Shown: positions 44,392 through 52,727 of the stretch, in pieces
How the letters are laid out: each line of letters opens with the position of its first letter
How positions within the stretch are numbered: position 1 is the first letter of the stretch
DNA from: an uncultured Oscillibacter sp.
GTDB lineage: Bacteria; Bacillota; Clostridia; Oscillospirales; Oscillospiraceae
Direction: 5' to 3'
DNA length: 64,000 nucleotides
Assembly (NCBI RefSeq): GCF_900544955.1
Contig: NZ_UQXD01000002.1
Span: 1-64,000 of the forward strand
Notes under the pieces: model-generated
Told to the model about the DNA's origin: nothing
Seen by the model: only the letters and a program-made list of their open reading frames with translations
Databases searched by the model: none
Program-made: the position numbers and the translations under genes

Positions 44392-44805
44392 ATGTATGGC
44401 AGAATGCTTGACAGGCAGAACAGGCCGACATTTGACGACATGGCCGCGTACTGTGGCAAAGGGATGGCGTTATTTGTCCGAATAAATGAATGGTTGTCAA
44501 CCGCATGCAGTACTACGCAGGAAATTTCCTTTCCCTATGGAAACAACTATGGATGGGCAGTTACTCATAGAAAAAAGAAGAAGCTGGTCTGCAACGTGTT
44601 TGCGGAGAAGGACGCCTTTGCCGTTATGCTTCGATTGTCAAATGAACAATTTCATCAAGTATACGATCAGACGGAAAAAGAAACGCAAGAATGTATCGAC
44701 AACAAATACCCCTGTGGAAATGGCGGTTGGCTTCATTATCGAGTTACCAGTGAAGTTCATTTTTGCGACATACAAAAGATGCTGGAAATAAAGTGCACAT
44801 CATAA
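44392..44805 (+). CDS. DUF3788-family protein
   Basis: A 137-residue cytoplasmic protein of the small DUF3788 family. Seen here are YGRMLDRQNRPTFDDMAAYC near the start, the central SFPYGNNYGWAVTHRKKKK and VCNVFAEKDAFAVMLRL, and the C-terminal GGWLHYRVTS. Members are single-domain proteins with no known activity. CAGGAGGG lies 6-8 bases before the ATG. Codon use is clearly AT-richer than in the surrounding genes, suggesting recent transfer together with the YdeI-like gene that follows. Confidence 0.75.
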   Translation: MYGRMLDRQNRPTFDDMAAYCGKGMALFVRINEWLSTACSTTQEISFPYGNNYGWAVTHRKKKKLVCNVFAEKDAFAVMLRLSNEQFHQVYDQTEKETQECIDNKYPCGNGGWLHYRVTSEVHFCDIQKMLEIKCTS

Positions 44806-44956
44806 AGGATGCCTTCCCCTTTGTCAGGCTGATTGATAAGCGCCTGATTGGATTCGGGCGGCTTCGGCGGAGAAGGCACGGAACGGCAAATCGGAGATTT
44901 GCACGCTTTGGGCGGGCAGGACAAACGATAAGGAGGGACATATCATCAGCGAAACA

Positions 44957-45508
44957 ATGAAATTTGCCAACAGAGAGGATTTTCGTGAATGGCTCAGTAG
45001 GCATTGTATATCAAACGACGGTATTTGGCTTTTGTTCGGTAAGTCTGGCGGGCCTAAAACGATAAAAGCGGGAGAAGCTTTGGAAGAAGCCCTCTGTTTT
45101 GGCTGGATTGACGGACAAATGGAAAAGATCGATGATAAGACATATAAGAAATATTTTTCTCTGCGCAAAAAGAACAGCAAATGGTCAGAAAAGAATCAGG
45201 CATTGGTGAAAAAACTTGAGGAACAAGGGCTTATGACTGATTATGGCAGGAAGAAAATAGAGGAAGCCAAGAAGAACGGTCAGTGGGAAGCTACAAACCC
45301 CCTGGCAATCATTACAGAAGAACAAATTGCCCGCCTGTCCGCACTGCTGGAAGGGTATGAACCCGCTTACACAAATTTCCAAGCCATGTCTCTATCCGTA
45401 AAGAAAACTTATACACGGGCATATCTTGATGCAAAGACAGACGCTGGACGGGAAAAGCGAATTGCTTGGATGGTGGACAGGCTCAACAAAAACCTAAAAC
45501 CGATGTAA
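44957..45508 (+). CDS. YdeI/OmpD-associated-family protein
   Basis: A 183-residue protein of the YdeI/OmpD-associated family: REWLSRHCISNDGIWLLFGKSG, LEEALCFGWIDGQMEKID and KKYFSLRKKNSKWSEKN are family marks. Function is unknown; relatives are often stress-linked. The strong ribosome site AAGGAGGG (44930) is 19 bases from the ATG at 44957 but 7 bases from an in-frame ATC at 44945, which would give ISETMKFAN, so the original start may have been ATG mutated to ATC. The gene is AT-rich compared with its neighbours. Confidence 0.75.
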   Translation: MKFANREDFREWLSRHCISNDGIWLLFGKSGGPKTIKAGEALEEALCFGWIDGQMEKIDDKTYKKYFSLRKKNSKWSEKNQALVKKLEEQGLMTDYGRKKIEEAKKNGQWEATNPLAIITEEQIARLSALLEGYEPAYTNFQAMSLSVKKTYTRAYLDAKTDAGREKRIAWMVDRLNKNLKPM

Positions 45509-45654
45509 CCGTCATGTACGCCTTATTGAGCGAAGGCACCGCAACTCGGAAAATCCCTACACAGAAAATGTATGGAGGTCTTTTGCCATTCCGACGAAGC
45601 GCAGTTCCCCTATCGAAAAGCAACCCTTATCTGCAACAGAGGGAGGCGCCCCGC

Positions 45655-45683
45655 TTGCCTTTTGGACCGCCCTGTGGTATCCT
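45655..45683 (+). promoter_or_regulatory. Promoter of the DUF1643 gene
   Basis: TTGCCT and TATCCT are 17 bases apart, about 30 bases before the ATG. Confidence 0.6.
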
Positions 45684-45713
45684 GAAAAAAATGTCGAAAC
45701 CAGGAGGTCCGCC

Positions 45714-46328
45714 ATGCCCCACATTCCCAAGGGAACCACCGCCGCCCTCCCGCTGGAGCGCTTTGAACCGGCGCTGGAGGCCGCGCTCCAACCCGTTCCG
45801 GGCTACGACGTCCGGCGCTGGCTGTACGTCCCCAACACCTATTCGGAGTACCGCTACATTCTGGGCACCCGGGGCCGCCGGCCCCTGATCTGCGTGGGCA
45901 TCAACCCCTCCACCGCCGCGCCGGACGCCCTGGACCCCACCCTGCAGTCCGCCCAGCGCATCGCCCTGGCCAACGGCTACGACAGCTTTTTGATGTTCAA
46001 CGTCTACGCCCAGCGGGCCACCCGGCCCGACGACATGGAGCCCTCCTGCAACGCCGCCCTCCACGCCGAAAACCGGAAGGCCTTCCGCTACCTCCTCTCC
46101 CTGTCGGCGTCCCCCGCCGTCTGGGCCGCCTGGGGAAACATCATTGAAAAGCGGGGGTATCTCATGGACTGCATGCGGGACTTCGCCGCCGACGGCCAGG
46201 CCGCCGGGGCCCAGTGGTTCACCGCCGGACCGCCCCTGAAGTCCGGCCACCCCCACCATCCCCTGTACTTGAAGGGAAACACCCGGCTGCTGGACTTCGA
46301 CATCCAGGCCTATCTGTCCTGCCGGTGA
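45714..46328 (+). CDS. DUF1643-family protein
   Basis: A 204-residue soluble protein of the DUF1643 family. Family motifs in order are YILGTRGRRPLICVGINPSTA, QRIALANGYDSFLMFNVYAQRAT, AAWGNIIEKRGY and SGHPHHPLYL, with a His-rich end that could be catalytic; no activity is known. The start has AGGAGG 8 bases upstream. It follows the AT-rich accessory patch but has the high GC of the rest of the window. Confidence 0.85.
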   Translation: MPHIPKGTTAALPLERFEPALEAALQPVPGYDVRRWLYVPNTYSEYRYILGTRGRRPLICVGINPSTAAPDALDPTLQSAQRIALANGYDSFLMFNVYAQRATRPDDMEPSCNAALHAENRKAFRYLLSLSASPAVWAAWGNIIEKRGYLMDCMRDFAADGQAAGAQWFTAGPPLKSGHPHHPLYLKGNTRLLDFDIQAYLSCR

Positions 46329-46330
46329 GA

Positions 46331-46358
46331 GAAGGGCCGCCCTGCCGGGCGGCCCTTC
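46331..46358 (+). terminator. Terminator of the DUF1643 gene
   Basis: GAAGGGCCGCCC / GGGCGGCCCTTC with a 4-base loop follows the stop directly. Confidence 0.7.
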
Positions 46359-46542
46359 GGCTGCTGAAACGCGCCCGGGGCGCCTTTTCGAGGGGGCTGG
46401 GGCCTGCCGCATAGATGCGCGGCGCACCGCCCGCCCCCTGCGGGCCGAGCGGAATTTGGCCGCGGACACGCCGCAGCCAAGCGGCCTTCCGTTCCACCCG
46501 CCGCTCCGGCGGCAGACCGCCGCAAGACGCTTTCGACCCGCG

Positions 46543-46573
46543 AAAGGGCCGCCCTACCGGGCGGCCCTTTTTG
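46543..46573. terminator. Terminator between convergent genes
   Basis: AAAGGGCCGCCC / GGGCGGCCCTTT with a 4-base loop and a T-run; it is a copy of the hairpin at 46331. Confidence 0.75.
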
Positions 46574-46579
46574 ATTCTC

Positions 46580-47053
46580 TCATCGCGCCTCTAGCTGCTG
46601 GCGGACGAATTCCACCGTCACCGCCATCCGCCGGGCCACGCCCTCCTCGCTGAGGCCGCTGTCCCGGAACCGGCGGCACACCTGGGCCAGGGGCTCCGCC
46701 ACCTCCAAAAGGTGCCGGTCCGGGTCGTACAGGCGCACCGCCCGCTGGCCCCACCGGCGCTCCAGAGGCGGGTGCACCAGCTCCAGATCCGGGACGCTCT
46801 CCAGAGCCTTCAGCACGGCGTCGAAGTCCTCCGCCGTGAAGGACAGCTCCCCGGCGGCGCCCCCGAAAGCCACCTCCGCCGCCGGACGGCCCAGCAGGGC
46901 AGCCCAGCTCTCCAGGGTCTGGAGGGACAGTCCCCCGGTCAGCACCACGGCGTCGCCCAAGTCCTGCACCACCTCCAGCCCCAGCACCCGCCGGTAAAAC
47001 GCCAGGGACCGGCCCAGGTCCCGCACCGCCAGACGCGGCGTGCCCATCTCCAT
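46580..47053 (-). CDS. VOC-family (glyoxalase-fold) protein
   Basis: A 157-residue protein with one vicinal-oxygen-chelate domain (about 4-110): RLAVRDLGRSLAFYRRVLGLEV opens the fold, FTAEDFDAVLKALESVPD spans the second module and VRLYDPDRHLLEVAEPL carries the usual C-terminal Glu. A helical tail of about 40 residues follows. It may be an enzyme or a binding protein; the substrate is not evident. It follows spoIIR by nine bases and is probably co-transcribed. Confidence 0.85.
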   Translation of the reverse strand: MEMGTPRLAVRDLGRSLAFYRRVLGLEVVQDLGDAVVLTGGLSLQTLESWAALLGRPAAEVAFGGAAGELSFTAEDFDAVLKALESVPDLELVHPPLERRWGQRAVRLYDPDRHLLEVAEPLAQVCRRFRDSGLSEEGVARRMAVTVEFVRQQLEAR

Positions 47054-47062
47054 CTCTCCACC

Positions 47063-47701
47063 TCAGCGATTCCAGTTCTCTTTCAGCTGTTCCCACAGCT
47101 CCACGGTTTTGAATTTCAGCACGTAGCCCCGGTCCTCCTCGGTGATGAGGCCCACCTCCTCCTCGGAAAAGCCCGCCGCCAGGGCGGAGGCGGGGACCTC
47201 CGCCGCCGCGGCGGTGCACAGCGGCGGGAACACCACGCACCACCAGTTCTGGCCGCCGCCCTCCCCGATGACGATGCGCAGGGCCAGGTACTCCCCGGCG
47301 GGCAGGGTGAAGCCGTCGTACTCCTTGGTGGGGAAGACGGTCTCCGTCAGCTCCGCCGTCACCGGGTACGCATAGCCGGCGGCGGCGATCTCCTCCGCCG
47401 CGATGCGCTCCAGCTCCAGCAGGTTGCCCCGGAGCAGGCCCTCCGCCTCTCGCCGGTCCGCCGACTGCTCCAGCAGCTCCGTGGCCCGCTCCAGCACTCT
47501 GTCCCGGACCCGCAGCTTCAGCGCCTGGTCCTCCTCCGAATCGGAGTTGGCCAAAACGTGGAGCCGCACCACCTTGTCCGCCAGCTGGTCCTGGGTCCGC
47601 AGGGCCAGCGCCCCGGAGGCCAGGAATACCGCCAGCCCCAGCAGCAGGGCGACCTCCACCGCTTTCCATTTATAATTTGCAGTTTTTGTAGCTGTTTTCA
47701 T
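47063..47701 (-). CDS. spoIIR: Stage II sporulation protein R
   Basis: The secreted forespore signal that switches on pro-sigma-E processing across the septum in sporulation. The 212-residue protein has one N-terminal membrane or signal segment (about 15-33) and the family's outside domain: LADKVVRLHVLANSDSEEDQ, LKLRVRDRVLE and the C-terminal NWWCVVFPPLC. The gene is a strong sign that the organism forms spores. In Bacillus it is under sigma-F; I could not see a clear sigma-F promoter. It is followed by the VOC gene. Confidence 0.93.
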   Translation of the reverse strand: MKTATKTANYKWKAVEVALLLGLAVFLASGALALRTQDQLADKVVRLHVLANSDSEEDQALKLRVRDRVLERATELLEQSADRREAEGLLRGNLLELERIAAEEIAAAGYAYPVTAELTETVFPTKEYDGFTLPAGEYLALRIVIGEGGGQNWWCVVFPPLCTAAAAEVPASALAAGFSEEEVGLITEEDRGYVLKFKTVELWEQLKENWNR

Positions 47702-47705
47702 CTGT

Positions 47706-47751
47706 GTTCCGTCCCTTTCTATGTAGGTGTTGCACCCATCATGGACGGAAC
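47706..47751. repeat. Inverted repeat between spoIIR and ispE
   Basis: GTTCCGTCC at 47706 and GGACGGAAC at 47743 are exact complements, 28 bases apart, in the leader of spoIIR. It may be an operator or an RNA hairpin. Confidence 0.5.
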
Positions 47752-47784
47752 GCTCCGTTTTTATTCACTTTTTCGGAAAATTTT

Positions 47785-48660
47785 TCAATTCTCCTCCTCG
47801 TCCAGCCGCCCCACGGGCCGGGCCAGAAAGGTCTGGGCATAGGTCCGCCGCAGCGTCTCCGCCGCCCGGGCCGCCGCCGCCTCCTCCCGGAAGAGGCCGA
47901 ACACCGTGGGACCGGAGCCGCTCATAGCGGCGTTCATGGCCCCCAGCTCCCGCAGGCGGTCCTTGATGGCAAACACCGCGCCGTATTCCGCCGGCAGCAC
48001 CTCCTCGAATACATTGCCCAGCCGGGCCGCTACCCCCGCCAGGTCCCCCGCCGCCAGAGCCGCCGCCATGCCGCCGGTATCCGGGCGGCGGGACAGCTCC
48101 CCGCCGTCCACCCGGGCGAACAGCTCCGGCGTGGGAATGCCGAAGTCCGGCTTGCACAGCACCAGATGGCAGGGCGGCAGCGGCGCCAGGTCCGTCAGCA
48201 CCTCGCCCCTGCCCTCCGCCAGGGCGGTCCCCCCCCGGACGCAGAAGGGCATGTCGCTGCCCACCGCAAAGCCGATGCGCTCCAAATCCGCCGTGGACAG
48301 CTCCGGGCAGTAGGCCCGGCGCAGCAGGCGCAGCAGCGCCGCCACATCGGCGCTGCCGCCGCCCAGGCCCGCGTAGGCCGGGACCCGCTTTTCCAGCGTC
48401 ACCGCCAGCCCCGGCATGGGCCGCCCCAAAAAGGCGTAGAAGGCCTCCGCCGCCCGCTGCTCCAGGGATTTCCGCCCCGCCGGGAGGAAGGTCCCGCCGG
48501 TGTGGAGCGCGAAGCCCGTCCCCCGCTCTTCCACCGTCACGGTGTCGCAGAGGGACACCGTCTGCATCACCATCCGCAAGTCGTGGTATCCGTCCTCCCG
48601 CCGGCCCAGGATGTCCAGCGCCAGATTCACCTTGCACGGGGCCGTTCTCGTCTGTTTCAC
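47785..48660 (-). CDS. ispE: 4-diphosphocytidyl-2-C-methyl-D-erythritol kinase
   Basis: Phosphorylates the CDP-methylerythritol intermediate of the non-mevalonate isoprenoid pathway. The 291-residue GHMP kinase has APCKVNLALDILGRREDGYHDL near the start, the ATP loop VPAYAGLGGGSADVAALL (about residue 90) and MSGSGPTVFGLF near the end. The start codon is GTG at 48660 with GAGAGGAGG upstream. It lies upstream of spoIIR in the same direction, 83 bases apart. Confidence 0.95.
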   Translation of the reverse strand: MKQTRTAPCKVNLALDILGRREDGYHDLRMVMQTVSLCDTVTVEERGTGFALHTGGTFLPAGRKSLEQRAAEAFYAFLGRPMPGLAVTLEKRVPAYAGLGGGSADVAALLRLLRRAYCPELSTADLERIGFAVGSDMPFCVRGGTALAEGRGEVLTDLAPLPPCHLVLCKPDFGIPTPELFARVDGGELSRRPDTGGMAAALAAGDLAGVAARLGNVFEEVLPAEYGAVFAIKDRLRELGAMNAAMSGSGPTVFGLFREEAAAARAAETLRRTYAQTFLARPVGRLDEEEN

Positions 48661-48712
48661 GCCGCGCCTCCTCTCGTCTCTTCACGGACACGATTCTACC
48701 ACATCCCGGACG

Positions 48713-48753
48713 CAAAAAAAAGCCGGGGCCGTGGAATCTCCACAGCCCCGGCG
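48713..48753 (-). terminator. Terminator of the 51-residue membrane peptide gene
   Basis: GCCGGGGC and GCCCCGGC arms with a further GTGGA/TCCAC pairing form the stem. On the minus strand it is followed by at least eight T. Confidence 0.8.
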
Positions 48754-48762
48754 TCCGTCTCC

Positions 48763-48918
48763 TCAAAAGAGGCCCCGTCTCCTGCGAAACCGCCAAATGA
48801 CCTCCATCACCATATACAATACGCTGATGGACAGCAGGAACAGCGCAGGCAGGAGCAGCAGAATGAGGAAGATCAGTCCCCCGCCCAGGTACAGCGCACT
48901 TTGAAACAGTCCCATCAT
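48763..48918 (-). CDS. 51-residue membrane peptide
   Basis: A small gene: ATG at 48918, stop at 48763, 51 residues starting MMGLFQSALYLGGG. It has one long hydrophobic region (about 11-42), probably one or two membrane passes, and a basic end RFRRRRGLF that would stay inside the cell. AGGAG lies 6 bases before the start and a full terminator follows, which supports a real gene. The family is not recognised; small basic-tailed peptides of this kind often associate with larger membrane complexes or act in stress responses. Confidence 0.65.
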   Translation of the reverse strand: MMGLFQSALYLGGGLIFLILLLLPALFLLSISVLYMVMEVIWRFRRRRGLF

Positions 48919-49011
48919 CACTTGCTCCTTTCCCGACGTTTGGTTGATTTCACTAAACTATTTTATGCCGCCTCTCTCTTCTTAGTTCAATAGTACCACA
49001 CCCGTCGAAAA

Positions 49012-49051
49012 AAGAAAAGCCCCCGGCTGAAAAAATTTTCAGCCGGGGCTT
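49012..49051 (-). terminator. Terminator of the DUF1015 gene
   Basis: AGCCCCGGCTGAAAA and its complement form the stem. On the minus strand a T-rich tail (complement of AAAAAAGAAAAG) follows. Confidence 0.8.
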
Positions 49052-49058
49052 GGTGAAA

Positions 49059-50336
49059 TCAACGAATTTTCCGGGCCTCCACGTAGTACCGCTTGTCCTG
49101 GGCGTGGCCCATGGAGAAGGTCTTGCGGGGCAGCACGCCGTCGGCCATGACGGTTTTGAACAGCTGCTCCTTTTCCATGGCGGGCAGCAAAAAGCCCATG
49201 CAGCCGTCCCGGGACGCCAGCTCCCGCGTCACGTCTTCGCCGTGGATGTAGTCCACCTCCGCCTCCGGGTGCTGCTGCAAGTACCCGTCAATCACGCTCT
49301 GGAGGGTGCCCACCGCCAGCTGCACCGCCGGGTTCGGCACGGTGAGATACCTGTCGTGCCCCGCCCAGACGCACTCCAGCACGTGGCCCTCTCCCTGCCC
49401 CTCGCAGGCGTCGGGATAGGCGGCGCGGAACGCCGCCAGAAACGCCTCCGGGTCCACGTGGAAGAGGACGCGGTGGATGGGCTCGAAGCGGAGAGCGTCG
49501 TCGTGGTTGTTCACCACCTCCACCAGGGCGTACCGGGCGGGCAGGTCCGCCCACTGCTCCTCCGGCGTCACCTTTTTCAAATCCTCATAGCACTGCTTGG
49601 CGGTGGCCAGGGAGTGGTTTCCATCCCCCACGGCGAACAGCAGCGGCGCCGCGCCGCCCAGGCCGTACTTCCGCTCCATCTCCGCCGGAGTGCACAGACC
49701 CGCCAGAGCCGCCGCCACGGCGTCGGTCTGCTCCGCCGTCAGCCGCCAGCCCCGGAGGTGCCCACCCCCCTGCTGGAGAGCAAAGTCGTAGAGCGGCTCC
49801 ATCCCGGCGGGGTCCAGCGGCTCGATCACGGTCCTGTCCGGGTCGTCGATCAGCAACATCACATGGGGCAGCTCCAGGGGGGCGTTGCGCCGGACCCGCA
49901 CCCGGGGCGGGATGCGGGAGAGCACCGTGCCCTCGGTGGCCCGGATCAGGGCGCCGCTGCCGGGGGTGAAGTCGTACTGCTCCAGGTCCACCATGCCGAT
50001 GAGGCCCCGGCGCACCCTTCCGTCGGACTGGGTGCGCTGGATGTAGAGCAGGCTCTCCGGCAGCGTCCGGAACAGGTCCCGGGCCAGATAGTCCTCCATG
50101 GCGCCGTTGATGGCGGCGATGTCCCGCTCCACCTCCGGGCCGCTGAGCCCGGCCTCCGGCAGAATCAGCCGCAGGGTGGAGGGAGCGTCCCCCACCGTGT
50201 CCGCCACCGCCTGCCAGTACTCCGGCTGGGAGGTGAACTGGTCGCAGGCCACCACGGCCCACTTGGTCATGTCGGCCTCCCGGGGCAGGAGAATGTCCGC
50301 GGGATAAAAGCCCAGGGACCGGAAACACTCCTTCAT
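49059..50336 (-). CDS. DUF1015-family protein
   Basis: A 425-residue cytoplasmic protein of the DUF1015 family. The opening ADILLPREADMTKWAVVACDQFTSQPEYW and DGNHSLATAKQCYEDLK (about residue 240) are family marks; the DGNH segment is the most conserved and resembles an ATP- or metal-site motif. In other bacteria it is often next to serine and phosphoserine genes; here it directly follows thrH, a phosphoserine phosphatase-type gene, by 19 bases. Its enzymatic role is unproven. Confidence 0.88.
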   Translation of the reverse strand: MKECFRSLGFYPADILLPREADMTKWAVVACDQFTSQPEYWQAVADTVGDAPSTLRLILPEAGLSGPEVERDIAAINGAMEDYLARDLFRTLPESLLYIQRTQSDGRVRRGLIGMVDLEQYDFTPGSGALIRATEGTVLSRIPPRVRVRRNAPLELPHVMLLIDDPDRTVIEPLDPAGMEPLYDFALQQGGGHLRGWRLTAEQTDAVAAALAGLCTPAEMERKYGLGGAAPLLFAVGDGNHSLATAKQCYEDLKKVTPEEQWADLPARYALVEVVNNHDDALRFEPIHRVLFHVDPEAFLAAFRAAYPDACEGQGEGHVLECVWAGHDRYLTVPNPAVQLAVGTLQSVIDGYLQQHPEAEVDYIHGEDVTRELASRDGCMGFLLPAMEKEQLFKTVMADGVLPRKTFSMGHAQDKRYYVEARKIR

Positions 50337-50355
50337 ACCGTATCCTCCCCCACGC

Positions 50356-50955
50356 TCACAGCGCCGCTCGGATGGCGCGGAGCAGCTCGTCGAAGGTCTC
50401 GTAGGCGGGCAGCTCCGGGTGGTCCGCCTTAATCTTGTCCGTGCTCTTGAAGAGGAAGCCCGCCTTGCTGGCCTGGATCATGCCCAGGTCGTTGTAGCTG
50501 TCGCCGCTGGCGATGGTCTCGTAGCCGATGGATTGCAGCGCCTTGACGGTGGTCAGCTTGGACTGGGGACAGCGCATCCGGAAGCCGGTGATCTCGCCGC
50601 TCTCCGCCACCTCCAGCGCGTTGCAGAAGATGGTGGGCCAGCCCAGCTTCTCCATCAGGGGCTTGGCAAACTCCTCAAAGGTATCGCTGAGGACGATCAC
50701 CTGGGTGAGGCTGCGGAGCTCATCCAAAAAGGCCTTGGCACCCGGCAGCGGGTCGATTTTGGCGATGGTGGCCTGGATTTCCCGCAGGCCCAGGCCGTGC
50801 TCCTTCAAAATCCCCAGCCGCCACTTCATCAGCTTGTCGTAGTCCGGCTCGTCCCGGGTGGTGCGCTTGAGCTCCGGGATGCCGCTGGCCTCCGCAAAGG
50901 CGATCCAGATTTCGGGCACCAGAACGCCCTCCATATCCAGGCAAACAATATTCAT
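50356..50955 (-). CDS. thrH: ThrH phosphoserine phosphatase/homoserine phosphotransferase
   Basis: A 199-residue HAD phosphatase. It has the nucleophile motif CLDMEGVLVPE, VLSDTFEEF as motif II, the Lys of SKLTTVKAL and GDSYNDLGM as motif IV. ThrH can move phosphate from phosphoserine to homoserine in vitro, so it may supply phosphohomoserine for threonine. It is coded with the DUF1015 gene from one promoter. No separate serB or thrB is seen in the window. Confidence 0.9.
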   Translation of the reverse strand: MNIVCLDMEGVLVPEIWIAFAEASGIPELKRTTRDEPDYDKLMKWRLGILKEHGLGLREIQATIAKIDPLPGAKAFLDELRSLTQVIVLSDTFEEFAKPLMEKLGWPTIFCNALEVAESGEITGFRMRCPQSKLTTVKALQSIGYETIASGDSYNDLGMIQASKAGFLFKSTDKIKADHPELPAYETFDELLRAIRAAL

Positions 50956-50991
50956 GGTCTCTCCCCTTTACAATTTTCAGGATTTGACCTG

Positions 50992-51021
50992 ATTATACAA
51001 TAGCCCGCCCGCCCATTTCAA
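50992..51021 (-). promoter_or_regulatory. Sigma-A promoter of the thrH unit
   Basis: On the minus strand TTGAAA and a consensus TATAAT are 18 bases apart. Confidence 0.7.
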
Positions 51022-51117
51022 TCGCATTTCCAAAATTCCCGCTCCTCCGGCGGAAAAAGGCATACTTTTCGCCGGATGGGACAAACTACCCCCAAATCCT
51101 TGATGGGAGGTTTTTGC

Positions 51118-51339
51118 ATGATTATCGACAAGATCGCGCTGCTCTTGGCCATCATCGGCGCCCTGAACTGGGGCGGTATCGGCCTGTTCGGCTTCGATAC
51201 GGTGGCCTTTCTCTGCGGCGGCCAGATGGCGGTTCTGTCCCGGGTGATCTACGCCCTGGTGGGACTGGCGGGCCTGTGGTGCATCACGCTGCTGTTCCGC
51301 TCCGGCGAAGAGGCCGGCCAGGAGCCCCACGCCGCCTGA
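51118..51339 (+). CDS. DUF378-family membrane protein
   Basis: A 73-residue membrane protein with two helices. LLAIIGALNWGGIGLFGFDTVA in the first half is the unmistakable DUF378 signature, with a second membrane segment at about 39-60. Function is unknown. I chose the ATG at 51118 because GGGAGG lies 8 bases upstream; an earlier in-frame start has none. It is a single-gene unit with its own terminator. Confidence 0.88.
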   Translation: MIIDKIALLLAIIGALNWGGIGLFGFDTVAFLCGGQMAVLSRVIYALVGLAGLWCITLLFRSGEEAGQEPHAA

Positions 51340-51347
51340 AAAAGCGA

Positions 51348-51386
51348 AGAGAAGCCGCGGCGCTGTGCGCCGCGGCTTCTCTTTGT
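51348..51386. terminator. Terminator between the DUF378 and antiporter genes
   Basis: A perfect 15-bp stem, AGAGAAGCCGCGGCG and its complement with a 5-base loop, followed by TTTGTT. Confidence 0.85.
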
Positions 51387-52682
51387 TCATTGGGCGGCGT
51401 CCTTCTTCTCCCGCAGCGCCTGATCCCGGTTCAGCAGCTCCTGGGAGACGATGTCCAGCTGATCCACCTTTTCGTAGCGGTCCGTCAGCCCGCTGGACTC
51501 CATCCGGCTCTCCGGCTGGCCGCGGAAGGCCAGCTTCAGCAAAATGGGGGTGAGGATGGTGCCTCCCACCACCGTGATGATGACGGGCGTCATGAGGCTC
51601 TGGCTCAGCACGCCCATGGCCAGCCCCCGGTTGGCCACGATCAGCGCCACCTCGCCGCGGCACACCATGCCCACGCCCACTTGGAGGCTCTCCCGCCCGC
51701 TGAACTGGCAGAGCCGGGCCCCCAGGCCGCACCCCGCCATCTTGGAGATGACGGAGACCACCAGCAGCAGCACGGAGAACAGCACCAGCCCGCCGCTCAT
51801 GGCGGTGAGCTGTACATTGATGCCGATGCCGGCGAAAAACACCGGCGTCAGCAGCAGATACCCCAGGGGATTAAATTTGGACTGGATATAGGTGCCCTTG
51901 GGCGTGCAGGCCACCACCAGCCCCGCCGCATAGGCGCCGGTGATGTCCGCCACGCCGAAGAACTCCTCGGCGCAGTAGGCCATCAGCAGGCACAGCACAA
52001 AGGCCAGGACGGAGTTGCGGTGGGATGCCCAGCCGTGCTGCTTTTCCAGCATCCAGCAGAACAGCCGGTTGGCGCCCCAGCCCATCGCCAGGGCGAACAG
52101 GAAGAACAGCACGATCTTCACCAGTACCAGGGCCAGGCTCTCCTGTCCCCCGGCCACGCTGCTGACGATGGTCAGGGCGATGAGGCCCAGCACGTCGTCG
52201 ATGAGGGCCGCCGCCAGGATGGTGTTGCCCACCCGGGTGTCCAGCTTCCCCATCTCCTTCAGGGTCTCCACGGTGATGGAGACGGAGGTGGCCGTCAGGA
52301 CGGTGCCCACGAACACGTCCTCCAAAAAGCTACCGCTGTCGATCATGCCCAGGCGGCCCGCGCCCCAGGCCAGGGCGGTGCCCATCACCAGGGGCACCAG
52401 AACGCCCAGCAGCGCCACCAAAAACCCGGCCCGGCCGCTGCGCTTGAGCTCCTGAATATCGGTGCCCATACCGGCGGAGAACATCAGTACAATGACTCCC
52501 AGCTCACTCAGCCGGGACAAAAAGTCGGTCTCCGTCAGGATATTAAACCCCGCCGGCCCCAGAATCAGGCCCGCCAGCAGCGCACCCACCACCTGGGGCA
52601 TTTGAAATCTCTGTGTGATCAGGCCCAGCAGCTTGGTGCTCAACAGGATCAGCGCCAGGTCCAGCAAATAATGATAAGACAT
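51387..52682 (-). CDS. Cation:proton antiporter (NapA/GerN-like, CPA2)
   Basis: A 431-residue membrane antiporter with about 12-13 segments. Family marks are QRFQMPQVVGALLAGLILGP, SELGVIVLMFSAGMGTDI, TATSVSITVETLKEMGKL and AALIDDVLGLIAL, whose two adjacent Asp are the ion-binding pair of electrogenic NapA-type Na+/H+ exchangers. GerN-like relatives move Na+ or K+. GGAGG lies upstream of the ATG. It is a single-gene unit with its own promoter. With the possible Na+-type V-ATPase it could help keep the sodium balance. Confidence 0.92.
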   Translation of the reverse strand: MSYHYLLDLALILLSTKLLGLITQRFQMPQVVGALLAGLILGPAGFNILTETDFLSRLSELGVIVLMFSAGMGTDIQELKRSGRAGFLVALLGVLVPLVMGTALAWGAGRLGMIDSGSFLEDVFVGTVLTATSVSITVETLKEMGKLDTRVGNTILAAALIDDVLGLIALTIVSSVAGGQESLALVLVKIVLFFLFALAMGWGANRLFCWMLEKQHGWASHRNSVLAFVLCLLMAYCAEEFFGVADITGAYAAGLVVACTPKGTYIQSKFNPLGYLLLTPVFFAGIGINVQLTAMSGGLVLFSVLLLVVSVISKMAGCGLGARLCQFSGRESLQVGVGMVCRGEVALIVANRGLAMGVLSQSLMTPVIITVVGGTILTPILLKLAFRGQPESRMESSGLTDRYEKVDQLDIVSQELLNRDQALREKKDAAQ

Positions 52683-52727
52683 AGGACTTCCCTTCCTCCG
52701 AAAACGTTTTACTCCAGGGAGACCTTC

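Larger units (their letters stand above)
46329..46579. other. Convergent intergenic region with two near-identical terminators
   Basis: Hairpins at 46331-46358 and 46543-46573 share AAGGGCCGCCCT-(G/A)CC-GGGCGGCCCTT and differ at one loop base. The right copy has a T-run on the plus strand. The 180 bases between hold no gene. Confidence 0.65.
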
